A stretch of DNA of 64,000 nucleotides. Source: Catalinimonas alkaloidigena (GTDB taxonomy: Bacteria; Bacteroidota; Bacteroidia; Cytophagales; Flexibacteraceae). The notes under the pieces were generated by a model. That model made no database searches, was not told the origin of the DNA, and saw nothing but the letters and a program-made list of their open reading frames with translations. Below are positions 61,113 through 64,000 of the stretch, in pieces; position 1 is the first letter of the stretch; the number at the start of each line of letters is the position of its first letter. The position numbers and the translations under genes are program-made. Location of the stretch: the NCBI RefSeq assembly GCF_900100765.1, contig NZ_FNFO01000008.1:186001-250000 (forward strand), written 5' to 3'.

Positions 61113-62387
61113 TTACGGTTGCCGGTAGAGAACGCCGCCCTTCATCACCAACCGGACCTGCCGCAGGGCAGCAATGTTTTTTACCGGATCGCCTTCGACG
61201 GCGACCAGATCGGCCCACAGGCCAGGCGCAATGTGGCCTACCTGATCGGCGACGCCAAAGACCTGCGCGTTCACCGACGTGGCGGCGCGCAACACCTCCA
61301 GGGGTTTCATGCCGTAATCGACCATCATCTCCAGTTCGCGGGCGTTGTCGCCGTGCGGAAAAACGCCTACGTCGCCGCCGGCGCAGATCGTAACCCCCGC
61401 CTGTAAGGCCGCCCGAAAGCTTTCGCGTTTTTCCTGAAGTCGCGCGGGCTCTGGCTCCGTGCCTTTCTGCCAGCCCCGGTACTGCATGATGGCATCGCCA
61501 GCGGCCAGGGTCGGGCACAGCGCCACCCCACGTTCTTTCATCAGTTGGAAGACTTCCGGCGTGCCACCATCGCCGTGTTCGATGGTGCGGACCCCCGCCA
61601 GCGTGGCGCGCCGCATGCCGTCTGCCGTACTGGCGTGGGCCACAACCGGACGGCCGCTGCTGCGCGCCGTTTCGACAATGAGGTCCAGTTCTTCTTGCGA
61701 ATAGGTCGGCTGCGATTCGCCATGCAGCCCCCAGCGGTAGTCGGCATACACTTTGATCACGTCGGCCCCGGCACCGATCTGCCGCCGAACCGCCTTTAAC
61801 AGGTCATCGGTGCCGTCGGCCGCTTCTGCCCCGAGGGGTGTGTCGTACTTCGGTTCGAATCCACTGGGACCGTAACTGCCCGTGGCGACCAGCGCACGCG
61901 TGGCAATCAGCATGCGAGGTCCGGGAATTATGCCTTCGTCGATGGCACGTTTCAGTCCTACGTCCGCGTAGCCCGCGCCTTCCGTACCCAGGTCGCGAAC
62001 CAGGGTAAACCCGGCTTCCAGCGTTTGCTTGGCGTGTACAGTGGCGCGGGCGACGCGCAACGCCTCCGGCTCGTACAGCACCTGCGTGTCCCAGGGCGTT
62101 TGGTTGTACGGATAGAGGAACAGATGCGAGTGGCCTTCGATCAGCCCGGGCAACAGCGTCATGCCCGGCAGTTCCAAAATTGTCGCGCCGGCGGGAGCTT
62201 TGACCCGGGAAGCGGGTCCCGCGGCCGTGATGCGCTCGCCTTCGACCAGCACCACCCAGCCTGCATGCGGCTCCGTGCCATCGAACACCCGGTCGGGTCG
62301 TAAGAGGAATACCGTAGGCTGGTCGGCCTGAGCGCGCAGCGAAATCAGTAGGAAAATGCAAAGTAGGAGGCGAGGCAACGATGTCAT
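61113..62387 (-). CDS. Amidohydrolase family protein, exported
   Basis: The 424-residue metal-dependent hydrolase has the amidohydrolase layout: a signal peptide (LPRLLLCIFLLISLRAQA), a small beta domain, then GLIEGHSHLFL (HxH metal ligands) near residue 82, VIKVYADYRWG near residue 203 (the Lys position carboxylated in many members), VVAHASTADG near residue 242, RTIEHGDGG near residue 260, and CAGGDVGVFPHGDN (the Asp ligand) near residue 343. It could be a dipeptidase, imidazolonepropionase-like or organophosphate-type hydrolase; the substrate is unknown. The ATG at 62387 is preferred; the frame from 62471 has a poor leader. It lies next to two peptidase-like hydrolases. Confidence 0.9.
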   Translation of the reverse strand: MTSLPRLLLCIFLLISLRAQADQPTVFLLRPDRVFDGTEPHAGWVVLVEGERITAAGPASRVKAPAGATILELPGMTLLPGLIEGHSHLFLYPYNQTPWDTQVLYEPEALRVARATVHAKQTLEAGFTLVRDLGTEGAGYADVGLKRAIDEGIIPGPRMLIATRALVATGSYGPSGFEPKYDTPLGAEAADGTDDLLKAVRRQIGAGADVIKVYADYRWGLHGESQPTYSQEELDLIVETARSSGRPVVAHASTADGMRRATLAGVRTIEHGDGGTPEVFQLMKERGVALCPTLAAGDAIMQYRGWQKGTEPEPARLQEKRESFRAALQAGVTICAGGDVGVFPHGDNARELEMMVDYGMKPLEVLRAATSVNAQVFGVADQVGHIAPGLWADLVAVEGDPVKNIAALRQVRLVMKGGVLYRQP

Positions 62388-62664
62388 GCCCCGAAGATAA
62401 ATCTGCCCGCGGCCATGCAACGCCTTTTCGAACGAAATTCGACGAATCGTGGCAATAGGCGGATTGCTCACCGAACAGGTAGCTGATTATGAGTCGATTA
62501 GCTGGCCAGTGCTCGTAACAAAGGCCATCTGGCGGATCAAGCACATCAGGCTTGCCTCGGGCCGCGAGCGGAGATTTCGCTTTTTCCCGCTTTTCGCTCA
62601 TTTATTTTGATAATTTCGCTTGTGCGTGCCCTTGTGTCCCGGCACGTTTCCTTACCGTCGACCT

Positions 62665-63426
62665 ATGCAAGAGGGCATCCATCCGGCCTGGTTTTTTCTG
62701 ATTTGCCTGTTAGTCTGCAACGCCGTTACGCTCTCGCTGGTCATTGTGCTGTTTGTGCGGCAGCAACGCCACCAGGAACTCCTGCTCGGTCAGCATCAGA
62801 CCGCCCAGACGCTGCTGACGCAACTGCCCCGCAAGCTGTCGCGCCGCCTCCTGCGGCGTCTGCTCCAGGAACTGCCGGCCGCCCTGCAACACCAACTGGT
62901 TCGCACCCAGGAGGTACGCCAGGCCGCACACCTGTTTCATCAACATTACCAGCAGTACCACGCGCAACTGGAAGAGGTGCTGTTCCTGTCGAAATACGCC
63001 GATGCGGCCCCGTACCAACAGGCGCTAAACGCCCTGGCCGAGAAAAAACGAACGCTGCGCGAGAGTTACCGGAAGTTGCAGGGCGTGGCGCACGACCCGG
63101 TGTTGCAGGACCAGAGCGAAACCCTGCACGAACGCTGCAATGTGCTGTTCGATGACGTTATGCTCTACGCGCACGGGTACCTGGGGCTGCTGCGAAACGT
63201 TGCCCACCGGAATTTTGCGATCGACCACCACACCCAATGGAGCGAGGCGCAGAAGGAACAGCAGCGGACCGTGGTGGCGCACGAGCGGCTCGCTCAGACG
63301 CAGGAGTACCTGCAACACCCGACCCAGCGGCTGCTGCGCGATGAAATTACCGGCCACCTGGCGCAGATCAGGGCAGACCGCCAGCGCTTTGCGGAACGCA
63401 TGGGCCTGGAGCAATCACCTGCATGA
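62665..63426 (+). CDS. Membrane-anchored coiled-coil protein of unknown function
   Basis: The 253-residue protein has one membrane segment near the N-terminus (WFFLICLLVCNAVTLSLVIVLFV) and a long, Gln/Leu/Arg-rich helical region (QLPRKLSRRLLRRLLQELPAAL..., HQHYQQYHAQLEEVLFLSKY), probably coiled coil. I do not recognise the family. The ATG at 62665 is preferred over an earlier start at 62620 that gives an unlikely leader. It precedes a PPK2 gene by 36 bases on the same strand; no motif links the two. Confidence 0.6.
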   Translation: MQEGIHPAWFFLICLLVCNAVTLSLVIVLFVRQQRHQELLLGQHQTAQTLLTQLPRKLSRRLLRRLLQELPAALQHQLVRTQEVRQAAHLFHQHYQQYHAQLEEVLFLSKYADAAPYQQALNALAEKKRTLRESYRKLQGVAHDPVLQDQSETLHERCNVLFDDVMLYAHGYLGLLRNVAHRNFAIDHHTQWSEAQKEQQRTVVAHERLAQTQEYLQHPTQRLLRDEITGHLAQIRADRQRFAERMGLEQSPA

Positions 63427-63462
63427 CCCCAACGAAAGTTGCGGGCGTTCGTACGATTTGCT

Positions 63463-64000
63463 ATGAAGCTAGCCGACTACTCGCCCGCGCCTCCCGACGA
63501 GGCCGACAAAAGCAAGATCAAAGAAGAAACCGAGCATCTGTTGCAAACCATTCAAGAGCGGCAGAAAATGCTCTACGCGCAGGGAAAATACAGCCTGTTG
63601 GTGATTTTGCAAGGCCTGGACGCTGCGGGAAAAGACGGTGCCATCAACGATGTGTTCAGTGGGTTGAACCTGCTGGGCATAGGCGTGACGGCCTTCAAGG
63701 CGCCTTCGGAGTTAGAGAAGTCGTACGATTTTCTGTGGCGGGTGCATCGGGAAGTGCCCGCGCGCGGCATGATCCGGGTCTTCAACCGCTCGCATTACGA
63801 AGACGTGTTGGTGCCGAAAGTGGAACAGTGGGTCGACGAAGAAACCGTCACGCGGCGCTACGCGCACATCAACCACTTCGAACAGCTGCTGGCCGACCAC
63901 GGCACCGTTCTGCTGAAATTTTACCTGCACAAGTCGCAGGAAGAACAGCTGAAAGACCTGACCGAGCGCGTTACCAATCCGCAGAAGTACTGGAAACATA
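63463..64000 (+). CDS. Polyphosphate kinase 2 family protein (C-terminus cut by window edge)
   Basis: The visible 179 codons read MKLADYSPAPP... and show the PPK2 fold, with the Walker A-like LQGLDAAGKDGAINDVF near residue 52 and the family motifs FNRSHYEDVLVPKVE near residue 108 and LKFYLHKSQEEQLKDL near residue 153 (with the typical KYWKH further on). PPK2 enzymes transfer phosphate between polyphosphate and nucleotides (GDP, ADP or AMP). Which class it belongs to cannot be told from the visible part. Roughly a third of the protein lies outside the window. It follows the coiled-coil membrane protein on the same strand. Confidence 0.93.
   Translation, partial: MKLADYSPAPPDEADKSKIKEETEHLLQTIQERQKMLYAQGKYSLLVILQGLDAAGKDGAINDVFSGLNLLGIGVTAFKAPSELEKSYDFLWRVHREVPARGMIRVFNRSHYEDVLVPKVEQWVDEETVTRRYAHINHFEQLLADHGTVLLKFYLHKSQEEQLKDLTERVTNPQKYWKH

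Noticed and set aside
1-64000. tRNA, rRNA, CRISPR array or insertion sequence
   Set aside because: I looked in the intergenic gaps and saw no cloverleaf-like sequences, direct repeats with spacers, or transposase motifs. A tRNA scan would be decisive.

Overview
The window is a gene-dense chromosomal segment (roughly 57% G+C by eye) of a member of the Bacteroidota, most likely a gliding-type Cytophagales. Evidence for this: a PorX-type response regulator (type IX secretion/gliding), a fused LpxC-FabZ flanked by LpxD and LpxA, a FtsB/DivIC-like protein, DUF6702, a PorT-like barrel, many lipoproteins with short lipoboxes, and several candidate promoters of the Bacteroidota -7 type TAnnTTTG. I see no rRNA or tRNA gene, CRISPR array, prophage or insertion sequence.

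Layout. 1-5.1 kb: an edge-truncated LolD/MacB-type ABC ATPase, a sulfotransferase, a TesA-like lipoprotein esterase, a membrane protein and a GH3-family adenylating enzyme. 5.2-15.3 kb: a secreted serine hydrolase, an isoleucyl-tRNA synthetase of the eukaryote-like IleS2 type whose signature reads GIHH instead of HxGH, a DinB-like protein, dxr-rseP-DUF6702, and holB. 15.3-20.2 kb: the most unusual locus. Two paralogous STAS/SEC14-like proteins and a soluble PAS histidine kinase lie divergent to an 809-residue fusion of an alpha-oxoamine synthase with a FemAB/GNAT-like acyltransferase. 20.2-28 kb: SRPBCC protein, purine nucleoside phosphorylase, a secreted protein, dnaJ (with only two of four zinc-finger motifs), grpE, obgE, trmN-like, rnhA and marC. 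28-32.9 kb: mscL, a lipoprotein, a GH92 mannosidase, FtsB-like protein, an alkyltransferase-like protein and an ABC ATPase.

32.9-37.6 kb: the lipid A start operon lpxD-lpxC/fabZ-lpxA, preceded by an HD hydrolase. 37.9-42.3 kb: porX, a small membrane protein, xylulokinase and a PorT-like barrel. 42.4-46.4 kb: an ECF sigma factor overlapping a four-helix membrane protein, then a large DUF3352-like protein. 46.6-53.9 kb: FadL-type porin, SGNH lipoprotein, rhamnose mutarotase, DUF819 transporter, EI24 protein, and an aldehyde dehydrogenase of succinate-semialdehyde type. 53.9-64 kb: a FtsX/MacB-type permease with a (TC)n tract just before its start, an FG-GAP protein, M19 dipeptidase, CocE-type hydrolase, amidohydrolase, a coiled-coil membrane protein and a PPK2 kinase cut by the window edge.

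Most genes are short co-directional operons with ATGA or TAATG overlaps, separated by strong intrinsic terminators. Several starts are GTG or TTG. All functions are inferred from motifs read by eye; no database search was possible.
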